NCBI RefSeq assembly: GCF_963082655.1 | Contig: NC_081552.1 | Coordinates: 199,562,781 to 199,626,780, forward strand | Source of the DNA: Stomoxys calcitrans | Taxonomy: Eukaryota; Arthropoda; Insecta; Diptera; Muscidae | DNA length: 64,000 nucleotides | Direction: 5' to 3' | Shown: piece after piece, positions 10,233-20,936 of the stretch | Position numbering within the stretch: position 1 is the stretch's first letter | How the letters are laid out: every line of letters starts with the position of its first letter | Made by a program: the position numbers and the translations under genes | Notes under the pieces: generated by a model | The model's input: only the letters and a program-made list of their open reading frames with translations | Told to the model about the DNA's origin: nothing | Database searches by the model: none

Positions 10233-11252
10233 AACAAGTAAGAGCGTGCTAAGTTCGGCCTGGACGAATCTTATATAAGCTCCACCATGCATAGCATTTG
10301 TCGACTTCTTTGCGCGGTATCTCTTTATAGGCAAACAAAGAATAATGAATAATAACTGTTATGGTATTGGAGCTATATCAAGTTATAGTTCGATTCGGAC
10401 CATAAATGAATTGAATGCTGAACATTGTAGAAGTCACCGTGTAATATTTCAGTCCATTTGGATAAAAATTGCACCTTGTAGTGACTCAAGAAGCATAATC
10501 GGGAGATAGGTTTATATGGGAGCTGTATCAAGCTATTGATCGATTCAGACCATATTAGACAAAATTTTAGCCAAATCGGAGAAGAATTGCGCCCTCTAGA
10601 GGCTCAAGAAGTCAAGATCCCAAATCAGTTTATATGGCTGCTATATCAGGTTCTATACCGATTTACGCCATACTTAGCGCAGTTATTGGAAGTCATAACA
10701 AAACACCTCATGCAAATTTTCAGCCAAATGGGAAGAGAATTGCGCGCTCAATTGGCTCAAGAAGTCAAGATCCAAGATTGGTTTATATGACAGCTATACC
10801 AGATTATGAACCGATTTAAATCATACTTAGCACAGTTGTTGGAAGTGATACCAAAACACTACGCTCAAAATTTCAGTTAAGTCGGACGAGAATTGCGCCC
10901 TCTAGAGGCTCAAGAAGTCAAGACACAAGATCGGTTTACATGGCAGCTATGTCAAAACATAGACCGATTTGGCCCATTTACAAACCCAACCGACCTACAC
11001 TAATAGAAAGTATTTGTGCAAAATTTCAAGCGCCTAGCTTTACTCCTTCGAAAGTTAGCGTGCTTTTGACAGACAGACGGACGGACGGACAGACGGGCGG
11101 ACGGACAGACGGACGGATATGGCTAGATCGGTATAAAATGTCACGATGACCAAGAATATATACACTATGTAGGGTCTCAGACGCATATTTCGAGGTGTTA
11201 CAAACAGAATGACGAAATTAGTATACCCCCTTCCTATGGTGGAGGGTATAAA
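10233..11252 (+). mobile_element. DINE-like element, near complete
   Basis: The left module (caagtaagagcgtgctaag, tataagctccaccatgcata) leads into central units carrying ttgcgccctctagaggctca, then the ctagctttactccttcgaaa segment. A GACGGACGGAC microsatellite at about 11080-11117 follows, then tggctagatcggtataaaatg and acaaacagaatgacgaaat. It ends in the hairpin tatacccccttcctatggtggagggtata. Both ends and the subterminal inverted repeat are visible. Confidence 0.85.
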
Positions 11253-11257
11253 TAGTA

Positions 11258-11360
11258 TAAAAATATGGTGGAGAGTATAAAAATCGCCTTAGAATGTGAA
11301 GACGATCAAGAACATATAAACTTTGTAGGGTCGGAAATGGATATTTCGATATTTCGAGGT
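11258..11360 (+). mobile_element. DINE-like right-end duplicate
   Basis: Starts with another atggtggagagtataaaaat, then gatcaagaacatataaactt, gtagggtcggaaatggatat and tttcgatatttcgaggt. It is a second right end directly after the complete element, interrupted at 11361 by a MITE fragment. Confidence 0.65.
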
Positions 11361-11419
11361 TTATTAAAAATGCATTTACTTTCTTTTAAAAAATCCGCAA
11401 TTACTTTTTGGGCAACCCA
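11361..11419 (+). mobile_element. Mariner-type MITE, right-end fragment
   Basis: The 59 bp match the right end of the MITE at 13648-13884 (ttattaaaaatgcatttact, tttaaaaaatccgcaattac, tttttgggcaaccca). They are inserted in a DINE-like right end. The left half is missing. Confidence 0.85.
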
Positions 11420-12516
11420 TAGATTGACTTCAATTTCTGCTGAAGTGAAATTATCCCAAACATCAAACTACTCACAATTCGGAAATGGGGAGATGCGTTA
11501 AGTCTACTGCTTACTCAAAAACAAACCTGACATCCAAATTTAAGTAACGTATTTTGCCAAAGTTGTCAATTTTTCAAACAGATTTTAGCAAATAATTTTC
11601 GTATTGCCATATCAAGATTCGATTTTCCATATGAAAAATTGCACGTCCGTCCCAGTTTCGGAATATTCGATATGCTATATTTTAATAAACAGTAAAGGCC
11701 AAAGGTCAGTGTTATACGAGTATAGAGATTAATGTTGCCACACACTTTGTTGAATTGATTGGTGCCATAACTTTTTTTTTGCTACGCATTTGCTTTTCAA
11801 CTTTGATCCAATTGATAAGGCATCATAGAAAACATCAGGTAAAAGCGAAAGCTTCATTAACTGTATAACAATTTTCAAAAGAAGACTCGTGATTTTGTTT
11901 TTCTATGGATTTTCTTTCAATTTCCATTTTTTTCCTGCTGCTGCTATATGACCTGATTATTTCTATATGCCCCCCCCATCGGGGGTTAGGCTTTTTTCGG
12001 AGGCTTCATCATCAAAACCAATCATCGCACGCAGTAAATGATGTGGCAAGATTATTCTTGTTGTTGTTGCTGTTGCTGCCGATGTTGAACATCATTAGTT
12101 TTTTTTGTGGTTCTTCATAAATCCGTTTTCGACCTTTGCTTTGGGGTTTTTTTTCTACTTTTGCTCTTTTACTTCTTGGTGCGTTTATTTTGTTATATAA
12201 AATAAATAAAAAATTGCCTTAATTCACCTTTTGGTGTGAGAAGCTGCGTACACGCAGTCTTCTTTTTTCATTCATCTGTAGCGAACATCATCATGGAAGC
12301 ATGGTAACAAACAAAGGTGGCATAGCGCTAACCTTAACCCAATAATGGTAACAACTGTAAGTGCGTATGTAATTATTTGTTGTTGTTGTTGTTACTTTTT
12401 GCTTAACAGATTGTGTTTCCTTTTATGAATACGAGGGTAGGCTAGGCATTTGGGGTCAGGGTCTTGACATTGTAGTCTGAGGTATATGCTCTTAGTGACA
12501 AAATTTACAAGAACAA
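11420..12516. other. No gene seen; simple repeats
   Basis: AT-rich DNA with short microsatellites, including TTG runs near 12058-12075 and 12380-12393 and homopolymers. Open frames lack domain features. No family recognised. Confidence 0.45.
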
Positions 12517-12539
12517 TTGAAAATTTTTTCACATCTTAT

Positions 12540-13255
12540 ATCCCTGCAAACATTTTCGATCGCCAAACAATCTTCTGCGAATCTTCTAAATGAAGCTCAT
12601 GATCGCGAACGAGCTTGTCTAAGAATCGTAGACGATTCTCCCGTCGTGAGGAGTTGTGTTTTTCTGGAAGACTGTTCCCCGAATCTTTCATATGAGTTGC
12701 TAAAGAGTAAGTCAGAGGGTGTTTTGCTGGACAGGAAATGGAACTTCAAATCCAACATTTTGGAAAGGGCAAGAAAGGCAACTCTTGCCCTATACACCTG
12801 CAAGAGGGCCATTGGCAAAAGTGGGGGTTTAGACCGCGTGCCATGAATTGGGTATGTACTGCAGTTGTCAGACCTAAAATGCTATATGGTGTTGTGGTCT
12901 GGTGGACGGCGCATTAAAAATCCACCTACTGTTCAATACTTAACCGGATCTAAAGGATGGCTTGTTTTATGCATCACAGCCGCACTGAGGACGACACCAT
13001 CTAATGCAATAATACAATAAGCTGTGAAAAAATTTTCAACACCGACTATATGAAAAATCCGCAATTACTTTTTGGGCAACCCAATACATCTTATGCCTCT
13101 GGGCATTGTGGCTAGACAAATTGCTGCGATCACTGCTAAGGGAGCTTTTTCATTAATCATGAGGCGGCTACGCACACTGTGCTATGCTTGATACAATGCT
13201 AGACGTTCCAGGCAGTGCGTAATACACCCTACCTGAGCCGCTTCTTGATAAAAAC
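12540..13255 (+). pseudogene. LOA-like non-LTR RT/linker fragment, copy 2, split by a MITE piece
   Basis: Reads EGVLLDRKWNFKSNILERAR and KATLALYTCKRAIGKSGGL. Further along, in other frames, are VVWW, ACFMHHSRTEDDTI-type remnants, and after the MITE piece MPLGIVARQIAAITAKGAF. The last matches the linker between polymerase and RNase H in this group. A fragment at 13019-13084 interrupts it. Several frameshifts and stops are present. Confidence 0.7.
13019..13084 (-). mobile_element. Mariner-type MITE, left-end fragment
   Basis: Reverse complement of the left 66 bp of the MITE family (aatccgcaattactttttgg, gcaacccaa). It carries the ccgactatatgaaaaatccg segment that identifies it as the left rather than the right terminus. 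It lies within the LOA-like fragment. Confidence 0.85.
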
Positions 13256-13279
13256 TACTTTACCACTATTCCTGATATT

Positions 13280-13593
13280 GGAGGCCACCGTAGCGCAGAG
13301 GTTGGCATGTCCGCCTATGACGCTGAACGCCTGAGTTAGAATACTGACAAGACTATCAGATAAAATTTTCAACTGTGGTTTTCACCTCCTAATGCTGGCA
13401 ACATTTGTGAGGTACTATGCCATGTAAAACTCCTCTTCAAAGAGGTGTCGTACGGCAGCACGCTGTTCGGACTCGGCCATAGAAATCAGTACCCTTATCA
13501 TTGAGCTTAAACTTGAATCGGACTGCACTCACTGATATGTGAGAAGTTTGCCCCTGTTCCTTAGTGGAATGTTCATGGGCAAAATTTGCATTT
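13280..13593 (+). mobile_element. tRNA-derived SINE, near full-length
   Basis: Begins ggaggccaccgtagcgcaga (A-box-like). The tRNA-like region ends with a mutated B-box (gagttagaatactgac instead of ggttcgaatcctgg). The body and the tail gaatgttcatgggcaaaatt are present. Degraded internal promoter boxes suggest an old copy. Confidence 0.85.
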
Positions 13594-13647
13594 GGCATTT
13601 GTTTGTAACTCCTCGAAATATTCGCCCAAGATCCCATGAAGTATTTA

Positions 13648-13884
13648 TTGGGTTGCCCAAAAAGTAATTGCGGATTTTTCATATAGTCGGCGTTGACAAA
13701 TTTTTTCACAGCTTGTGACTCTGTAATTGCATTCTTTCTTCTGTCAGTTATCAGCTGTTACTTTTAGCTTGCTTTAGAAAGAAAAGTGTAAAAAAGTATA
13801 TTTGATTAAAGTTCATTCTAAGTTTTATTCAAAATGCATTTACTTTCTTTTAAAAAATCCGCAATTACTTTTTGGGCAACCCAA
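13648..13884 (+). mobile_element. Mariner-type MITE, complete, TA target duplication
   Basis: It is 237 bp, with 32-33 bp terminal inverted repeats beginning TTGGGTTGCCCAAAAAGTAA and ending with the complement. It is flanked by TA at 13646-13647 and 13885-13886. There is no transposase. Removing it restores the DINE-like text (aagtatttatattcttgacc). TA target choice and repeat length fit a mariner/Tc1-type non-autonomous element; the mobilising transposase is unknown. Confidence 0.92.
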
Positions 13885-15755
13885 TATATTCTTGACCGTC
13901 ATGACATTATAAGTCGATCATGCCATGTCCGTCCATACGTCGAAATAGTGAAGCTAACCGCTTGAAATTTTGCACAAATACTTCTTTTTAGTGTAGGGCG
14001 GTTGGGATTGTCAATGGGCCATATCGGTCCATGTTTCGATATAGCTGCCTTATAATCCAATCTTGGATTTTGGCTTCTTGAACCACTAGAGGGTGCAATT
14101 CTTATCCGATTTGGCTGAAATTTGAGGTGAGGTATTTTGAAATGTTTTCCAACAACTGTGATATGTGCAGTTCAAATTGGCCCAAAACCTGATATAGCTG
14201 TCACATCAACCGATCTGGGGTCTTGACTTCTTGAGCCTCTAGAGGGCGCAATTCCTATCCGATTTATCTGAAATTTTGCGTGATGTGTTTTGCTATTACT
14301 TCCAACAACTGCGCTAAGTATGCTTCAAATCGGCCCATAACCTGATATAGCTGCCATATAAACCGATCTTGAATCTTAACTTCTTGACCCACTGGCGGGC
14401 GCTTCTCATCTGACTTGGTGAAATTTTGTACAAGGTGTTTGGTTTTGCCTACCAACAACTGTGCTAAGTATGGATGATATGGGTATATAACATGATATTG
14501 CTGTCATATAAACCGATCTAGAATCTTGACTTTTTGACACATTTCTTATCCAAGTATAGTTCAAATCGGCCTAAAACCTGATATAGCCGTCATATAAACG
14601 GATCTGAGGTCTTGACTTCTTGAGCCTCCAGAGGGCGCAATTCGTATCCGATATGGCTGAAATTTTGCATGACGTGTTTTGCTATTACTTCCAACAACTG
14701 TGCTAAGTATGGTTCAAATCGGCCTATAACCTGATATGGCTGCCATATAAACCGAGCTGGGGTCATGACTTCTTGAGCCACTAGTGGGTGCAGTTCTTAT
14801 CCGATTTGGCTGAAATTTTGTACAAGGTGTTTGGTTTTATCTACCAACAACTGTGCTAAGTATGGTTGAAATCGATATATAACCTGATATAGTTGTCAAA
14901 TAAACCGAGCTGGGGTCTTCATTTTTAAGCCTCTAGAGGTCGCAGTTCCTATCTGATTTGGTTGAAATTTTGCATAATGTATTTTGCTGTTACTTCCAAC
15001 AACTTTGTCAATTATGGTTTAAATCGGCCCATAACCTAATATAGCTGCCATATAAACCGATTTTGAATCTTGACTTCTTGAGCCACTAGAGGGCGCAGTT
15101 CTTATCTGATTTGGCTGAAATATTGAGGTTTTTGGAATGATTTCCAATAACTGTGCTAAGTGTAGTTCAAATCCGTCCGAAACCTGATATAACTGTCATA
15201 TAAACCGATCTGGGGTCTTGATTTCTTGAGCCTCTGGAGGGCGCAATTCTTATCTGATTTGGCTGAAATTTTGCATGAGGTGTTTTGTTATAATTTCCAA
15301 CAACTGTGCCAATTACGGGTGAAATCGATGCATAACCTGATATAGCTGTCATATAAACCGATCTGGGATCTTGCCTTGTTGAGCCTCTATAGGGGGCAAT
15401 TATTATCCGATTTGCCTAAAATTTTGCATGAGGTGTTTTGTAATGATTTCCAACAACTGTGCTAAGTATGGTTGAAATCGGTATATAACATGATATAGCT
15501 GTCATATAAACCGAGCTGGCGTCTTGACTTCTAGAGGGCGCAACTCCTATCCGATTTGGTTGAAATTTTGCACAATGACTTCAGTGAATGATACGAATAT
15601 GGTATGAATCGGTTCATGATAAAGCTCCTATATAAACCGATTTTACTTCTTAAGCCCCTATAGGACGAAATTCTTATCGGATATGACTGAAATTTGGCAC
15701 AGTGACTTACTTTATGACTCCCAAAATACGTGTATGGTCTGAATCGGTTTAAAAT

Positions 15756-16045
15756 CTGAAAAACAGCAAAAATGTTTGCCTACTAAGTTGAAAGCCGGCT
15801 AAAATGGGACGGCAGCAATTTGCTGCTAAAACAGCAAACGTTGTTTGCTGTTTTCAAATGGTAAAAAATTGAAAATAGTCTCAAAGATTATAACGTCTTC
15901 GAGACTTTTTTTAATTGTTTACCATTTGAAAACAGCGAACAATGTTTGCTGTTTTAGCAGCAAATAATGTTATATTCCATTTTATCTTTTTAATTTAATA
16001 TTAGCAGAAAGTGTTTGCTGATATCAGCAGACTAACTTGTGTTGG
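15756..16045. mobile_element. Foldback element rich in TTTGCTG motifs
   Basis: Inverted arms: gctgctaaaacagcaaac with tttcaaatggtaaaaaattg and atagtctc on the left (about 15811-15875), and gagactt, ttgtttaccatttgaaaaca and tgctgttttagcagcaaa on the right (about 15900-15966). It ends agtgtttgctgatatcagca. It interrupts a DINE-like central array. Related ends appear at 63083-63135 and 50790-51060. Confidence 0.75.
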
Positions 16046-16440
16046 GTTTGATTGAATTTCTTGAGCCCCTAGAGGGCGCAGTTCTTGTCTGATTTTGGCT
16101 GACATTTTCACAACGACTTCTCCTATGATATTCAACATGCGTGCTCAATATAGTCTGAATCGGCCCACATCCTTATTTAGCTCCCATTAAACTGATCTCC
16201 CGATTTTACTGATTTGCCTACAATTTCGCACAATTACTTCTACTAAGGTCTCCAACATTCAAACCATTTATGGCACGAATCGGTACATTACCTCAAATAG
16301 CTCCAACAGCATAGCAATTCTTATCCATTATCCTTTGTTAACCTACAAGGAGATAGCGGCCAAAGAACTTGAGAAATGCGATCCAAGGTGGAGAGTATAT
16401 AAGATTCCGCCCGGCCGAGCTTAGCACGCTTTTATTTGCT

Positions 16441-16515
16441 ATGTAGTGAATAATTCTTAAAACGTATATTGAATAATTGGTATTACTTTTTGACATCTTA
16501 CATCATCATATCATC
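16441..16515. other. Unassigned AT-rich spacer
   Basis: Short AT-rich stretch between the DINE-like left end and a retrotransposon 3' UTR. No feature seen. Confidence 0.4.
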
Positions 16516-16675
16516 ATTAGGGATTTTGTAAGTAGCACGGAATTCCTAACTTAGATTTTCTTTTTCGAGGTTACTTTTTTGGTATTTAGAACGCACAAGA
16601 AGCCGATGACTGGCTTAGGTGTATGTCCATAGTGGCATGGGGCGGATTAATATCCGCACCCTCTTTTCAACCTAT
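16516..16675 (+). mobile_element. LOA-like retrotransposon, 3'-UTR-only insertion
   Basis: Matches the 3' UTR that follows ORF2 in the copies at 36716-36855 and 61045-61211 (gattttgtaagtagcacgga, cttaggtgtatgtccatagt, tggggcggattaatatccgc, caccctcttttcaacct). No coding sequence precedes it, so it is an extremely 5'-truncated copy. No clear target duplication was found. Confidence 0.85.
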
Positions 16676-17069
16676 CCTAGTTCATCTTATGATGATATAA
16701 ATTTTTGTTTCTATGTCTCCACATGTGCCTACCTTGAATGTTTATGAGGTGTTTATGTCTCAATATCGCTGCTTATTTTTTTAACCCACATTTTTGTTTG
16801 TAACTTCGTAAAACTGTTGATGTACAAGGGAAGGGAGCTTCGTACCAAGGCAGTCTTTAATTCTCAGGCTAATGATAAATGATTACTTGAGGCCTGGTTT
16901 CTTTATATAATTTTTTATTTCATATTTTTTTTGGGGAGGTGATTGTTCACTTTTCAAAAGAAACAAAAAATGAAAGTGATTTTATCCTCTGGGTGGTGGT
17001 TAAATGCAAAAGTACTTTATACGTAGGCAGTACACATAGAGAAAATCACAACCCCGTCCGGTTTACCAC
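16676..17069. other. No gene seen
   Basis: AT-rich sequence between a retrotransposon tail and the 131 bp array. No repeat or coding motif recognised. Confidence 0.4.
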
Positions 17070-18790
17070 TAAAAAAATTGCAGGAAAATGTAACTGTTAG
17101 AAGTTTTGAATAAAATACTTCATTTCAGCCCGATATTCTTATGATGTCTGATTTAGTGGTGCTTTCGGGGGAGAGGTGGTTCCCCAGATACTTGGCCCTG
17201 AAAAAATATCAGCATCGTGCTCTTCTCTCAAATACCATTTATTTAAACCCCATATAGCCATTGGCTTAAGAGGAGTTTACAGAATGAGGCGTCCCCCCAA
17301 CACATGGCTCCAAAATAGTTTATCAAATTCGTTTTCTAATCTAAAATACCTTTCATTTGAGCCCCATATTGCGATGGTCAGTAAAAAATGTCTGTTTGTG
17401 GGGTATTTTGGGAAAGGGGTAGATCCCCAGAAAATTGGTCCCGAAAGTGGGTATCAATTCTTGCTCCACTCCCCAATACCTTTCATTTAAGCTCCACATT
17501 GATATGGTGGGTAAATATGCCCGATTTAGGGGTGTTTTGGCGATTGGGTTCGTCCTCCAAACACTATGCCCTGAAAATATATCAGCAACGTTGTTCTATT
17601 TTCATATAACTATATATGATTTATTTGAACCCCATATTGCCATTGCCCTCAAAATTGGATATCAAATTCGTTTTTTAACGAATTCAGCAAATATTTCTGG
17701 TTTGGGGTATTGGCCCTAAAAACTATAAATATTTAGTTACACTCTCTTTAAGACCCAAATTGTCTTGGTGAGCAAATACGTCCTACTTGGGGGTTGTTAT
17801 GGTGTTGGTACGTCCCCTAGACCGTTGGTCCCAAATGTTGATATCCGATACGTGGTCTACTCCCAAATACCTTTAATTTGAGCCCCATATTTCCATAGTC
17901 GGCAAACATGACCGGCATAGGGGGTGTTCTGGGGGATGGGCGGCCACTCAGTGAATTGGCCTTGAAAATATATATCGGATTCGTGTTCTACTCTAAAAAT
18001 CCCCTTATTTGAGCCTCATATTGCAATAGTCAGCAAATACTTCCTGTTTGGGTGGTGTTGTGGGCTTGGAGTGGCCCCATAGACACTTTTCCCGAATATT
18101 GATATCAGATTCGTGCTCTACTCCCAAATATCTTTCATTTGAGCCCCATATTGCTATGGTCGTAAATTTGTCCCCTTTGGGGGGATGTTTTTGGCGAGAG
18201 GCGGCCCCTCCAAACACTTTCTCCCATATTTAGATATCGGATTCGAATTCTACACGCAAATACCTTTCATTGAAGCCCCATATTCCCATGGTCAGTAAAC
18301 AAGTCCTGTTTGGGAGTTGTTTTGGGGAAGGGGTTGACCCCCAGAAACGTGATCCCATGTTTGGATATTAGATTCGTATTCTACTCGCAAATACCTTTCA
18401 TTTGAGTCCCATATTGCCATGGTTGGTAAATATGCCCGATTTAGGGGTGTTTTGGGGGTTGGGGTGGTCCCCCTAACACTTGGTCCGACAATTGGATATC
18501 AGATACGTTTTCTTATCCTAAATACCTTTCATTTGAGTTCCATATTGACGTGATTGGTCTAAATATGTATTTGGTAGGTTTTAGGGTGGGGCGGTCCCCC
18601 TAAGTACCCCATCCGAAATTTGGATACCAAATTTTTATTTTTAGGGTACTATATGAGAGCACATAAAATATTTCGCTTAAATCGCACCAGCCATCTACGA
18701 GATCTGGCGTTTCTGAAAATTATTGTAAAGGGGAGGGTCCGCCCCCCCCCCCCTTCAGATATCAAAAAATGTAGTACCAGGACAGAAGTT
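17070..18790 (+). repeat. 131 bp tandem array (about 12 units) with end module
   Basis: Units carry aaatacctttcatttgagcc, ccatattgccatggtcg, a G-rich ggggtgttttgggg and a C-rich gtggtccccc, and ggatatcagattcg. Anchor positions 17354, 17484, 17622, 17747, 17875, 18006, 18137, 18268, 18399 and 18530 give a period near 131 bp. The array is closed by an end module (cgagatctggcgtttctgaa; cagatatcaaaaaatgtagt). The same module occurs inverted at 56410-56500, which defines a mobile element family rather than a plain satellite. Confidence 0.85.
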
Positions 18791-18799
18791 TTTATTGTT

Positions 18800-20075
18800 T
18801 AATTTCAGCCCCATCGGTTGAAAATTAAGGCCTCTAGGGGCTCAAGAAGTCAAATCCGGGAATGGCTTTATATGGGGGCTATACCGGTTTATAGACCGAA
18901 TCAGATCATTTGCGGCACTGATGTTGAAAGTCAGAACAGAAGTTTTTTTTTGTTAAATGTCAGCCCCTTCAGATGAAAGTTCAGGCGTCTAAATGCTCAA
19001 GAAATCAAAACTGGGAATAGGTTTATATGGGGGATATATCGGCCTATTGACCAATTTGAATCATACTTGCACCGGCCGTAGGAATCAACTGTACCAATTT
19101 TCAGCCAAATGAGATAAATGTTAAGGCTACTAGGGGCTCAAGAAGTCAAATATCTTGGAATGGGTTTATATGGAGGCCATGACCAGTGCCGTTATATGGT
19201 TCTGAAGCATTGGTACTTGTGAAAGCAGATGAGGCAGTACTTGGAGTATTTGAGAGAAAGATTCTTCGTAAAGATAAGGACCAGTTTGAGTTAATGGAGA
19301 ATATAGGCGTCGTATAAACCACAAAGCTGTATGAGACGATAGCATAGTTAGACTTATCAAAATACAACGGCTGCGTTGGCTAGGTCATGTTGTCAGAATG
19401 AATGAAGAAGCTCTAGCTAAGAAGTCTTTTGAAGGCAAACATGGTGGTACACGCAAGCCAGGACAACTAAAAGACCGACGAAAAGATCAAATGGTGAGAG
19501 ACACCTCGAAACTTGGTTTCCGAGATTATAGAAGGAGCGCAGAAGATTGAGGCGCTAGTGGAACAATTATTCTGTCATAGCCAATTAAAGTAAATAAGTA
19601 TGACAGTCTATAGACCAATGCGGATCTAACTTGTCACGTCTTTTTTGTAATTTTTCAGCCAAATCAGATGAGAATGAAAGCTACTAGAGGCTTCAACAGT
19701 TCATAGACCGATGTGGATGATATATACGCCGTATGTTGGAAGTCAGAACAGAAGTATTTGTGTCAAATTTTAGTAACATCAGTTGAAAATTGAGGCTACT
19801 AGGGACTCAAAAAGTCAAATCTGGGGGAGTGTTATATCGGGAGGCTATATCAGTTGATAGACCGATTCGCATCAAACTCAGCAGGGATGTTGTAAATCAG
19901 TAGAGTTGTCTTTGCAACAAATTTCAACCAAATCGAAAATAGGGACGACTAGGGGTTAAGAGATCAAATCCGGGGACTGGTTTATATGGGGGCCATATCA
20001 TTTAGTAGATCGATTTGCATGCTTAACACGGATTCGGATTATATTTTGTGTAAAATTTCAGCCAAATTATGTGAA
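18800..20075 (+). mobile_element. DINE-like central-repeat array, diverged subfamily
   Basis: Units read ggggctcaagaagtcaaatc, tttatatgggggctatacc and tagaccgattcgcatc, with period near 150 bp. Neither a left module nor a right hairpin is seen. It is interrupted at 19188-19600 by an RTE-like fragment. Confidence 0.7.
19188..19600 (+). pseudogene. RTE-like non-LTR retrotransposon 3' end
   Basis: Reads LYGSEALVLVKADEAVLGVF and ERKILRK, then in another frame RLRWLGHVVRMNEEALAKKS, GTRKPGQLKDRRKDQMV and LGFRDYRRSAED. This is the C-terminal region after the polymerase in a group I assign to RTE-type elements. It ends with tgtcatagccaattaaagta and a TAAA-rich tail. The 5'-truncated insert lies in a DINE-like array. 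The flanks share ATGAC-CAG and ATGACAG, a possible imperfect target duplication. Confidence 0.75.
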
Positions 20076-20085
20076 AACAAGTAAA

Positions 20086-20420
20086 AAAGTGCTAAGTTCG
20101 GCCGGGCTGAATCTTTGAAATCCGCCACCATAGATTCTGCATAAAATTGACAATAAATAAAATTTGTTGAAAGCCACAATTTTAGTCTAGTTACTAAATT
20201 TCTGGCAAACCAGGCAAAAATGAAAGTTTCTAGGAACCAAACAAGGATAATCGAGTGATCGGTTTATGTGGGAGCCACATCATGTTAAAGACCGATTTGG
20301 ATCGTCTTTGGAACAGTAGCCCCGATTTCAACTGATTTCCAGTTTTGACTTTTTGAGTCTGTAGAGGTCTCAATAAGGCATTGCCTTATTTATTGCCAAC
20401 ATAAAGGAAGTCTTCTAACC
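20086..20420 (+). mobile_element. DINE-like left end with few central units
   Basis: The left module aacaagtaaaaaagtgctaa, gttcggccgggctgaatctt and ccgccaccatagattctgc is followed by about two diverged units (cgagtgatcggtttatgtgg) up to 20420. No right end follows. Confidence 0.7.
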
Positions 20421-20936
20421 AAAACTCCATAATTTCGTTTGTTTTTTCTAAGTGTACCCTATTATAATGTATTGATGGTTGTTTTTGTTTTCCATTACCA
20501 GCTTATGTAGAGTTTTTATTTCTCTTATTACTAATGGAAATTAATTGAACATCACTCGAATGGAACATTAATAATCTATCCATCCGCTTGTTGTGTTTCC
20601 ACGTTTTCATTTTTTGGTTTTTCTGTTGATTGTAATGAAATTTTCTATTCGTACCATTTCAAACTTATTATTATTTTTTCTTTCTTTCATTTTCGTTACA
20701 GGTATGTATTGACTATGGTATGCCTAAGATGCCCTTAATTACAATACTGTCAGAAAGTAAGTTACGTTATAATGGAATTGATAGGAAATTAAGTAACTTC
20801 ACTCTCAGCTTGTGATAACAAACCATGTGAAATGGGAAAGTTGTTTTTTTTTTTTATATAAATAGATATTATGCAAAGAAATTAAAACAGGTCGATTCAA
20901 CGAAAACAATCAATACCTTAGTCAGCAAAGCTGAAA
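20421..20936. other. No gene seen
   Basis: AT-rich, with pyrimidine tracts followed by acaggtatgt near 20697, a chance splice-like string. No coding support on either side. Confidence 0.4.

Larger units (their letters stand above)
13598..16440 (-). mobile_element. Longest DINE-like element, ~14 central units
   Basis: It runs from right-end sequence (gtttgtaactcctcgaaata, split by a MITE) through gatcatgccatgtccgtcc and roughly fourteen central units of about 150 bp. It closes with ggtggagagtatataagatt, ccgcccggccgagcttagca and cgcttttatttgc. The units share ttgagcctctagagggcgca and tccaacaactgtgctaagta. It is further interrupted by a foldback element at about 15756-16045. At over 2.8 kb it has the largest unit number in the window. 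Confidence 0.85.

Noticed and set aside
20690..20710. Pyrimidine tract followed by ACAG/GTATGT, splice-site-like
   Set aside because: No coding potential on either side. Such strings are frequent by chance in T-rich DNA.
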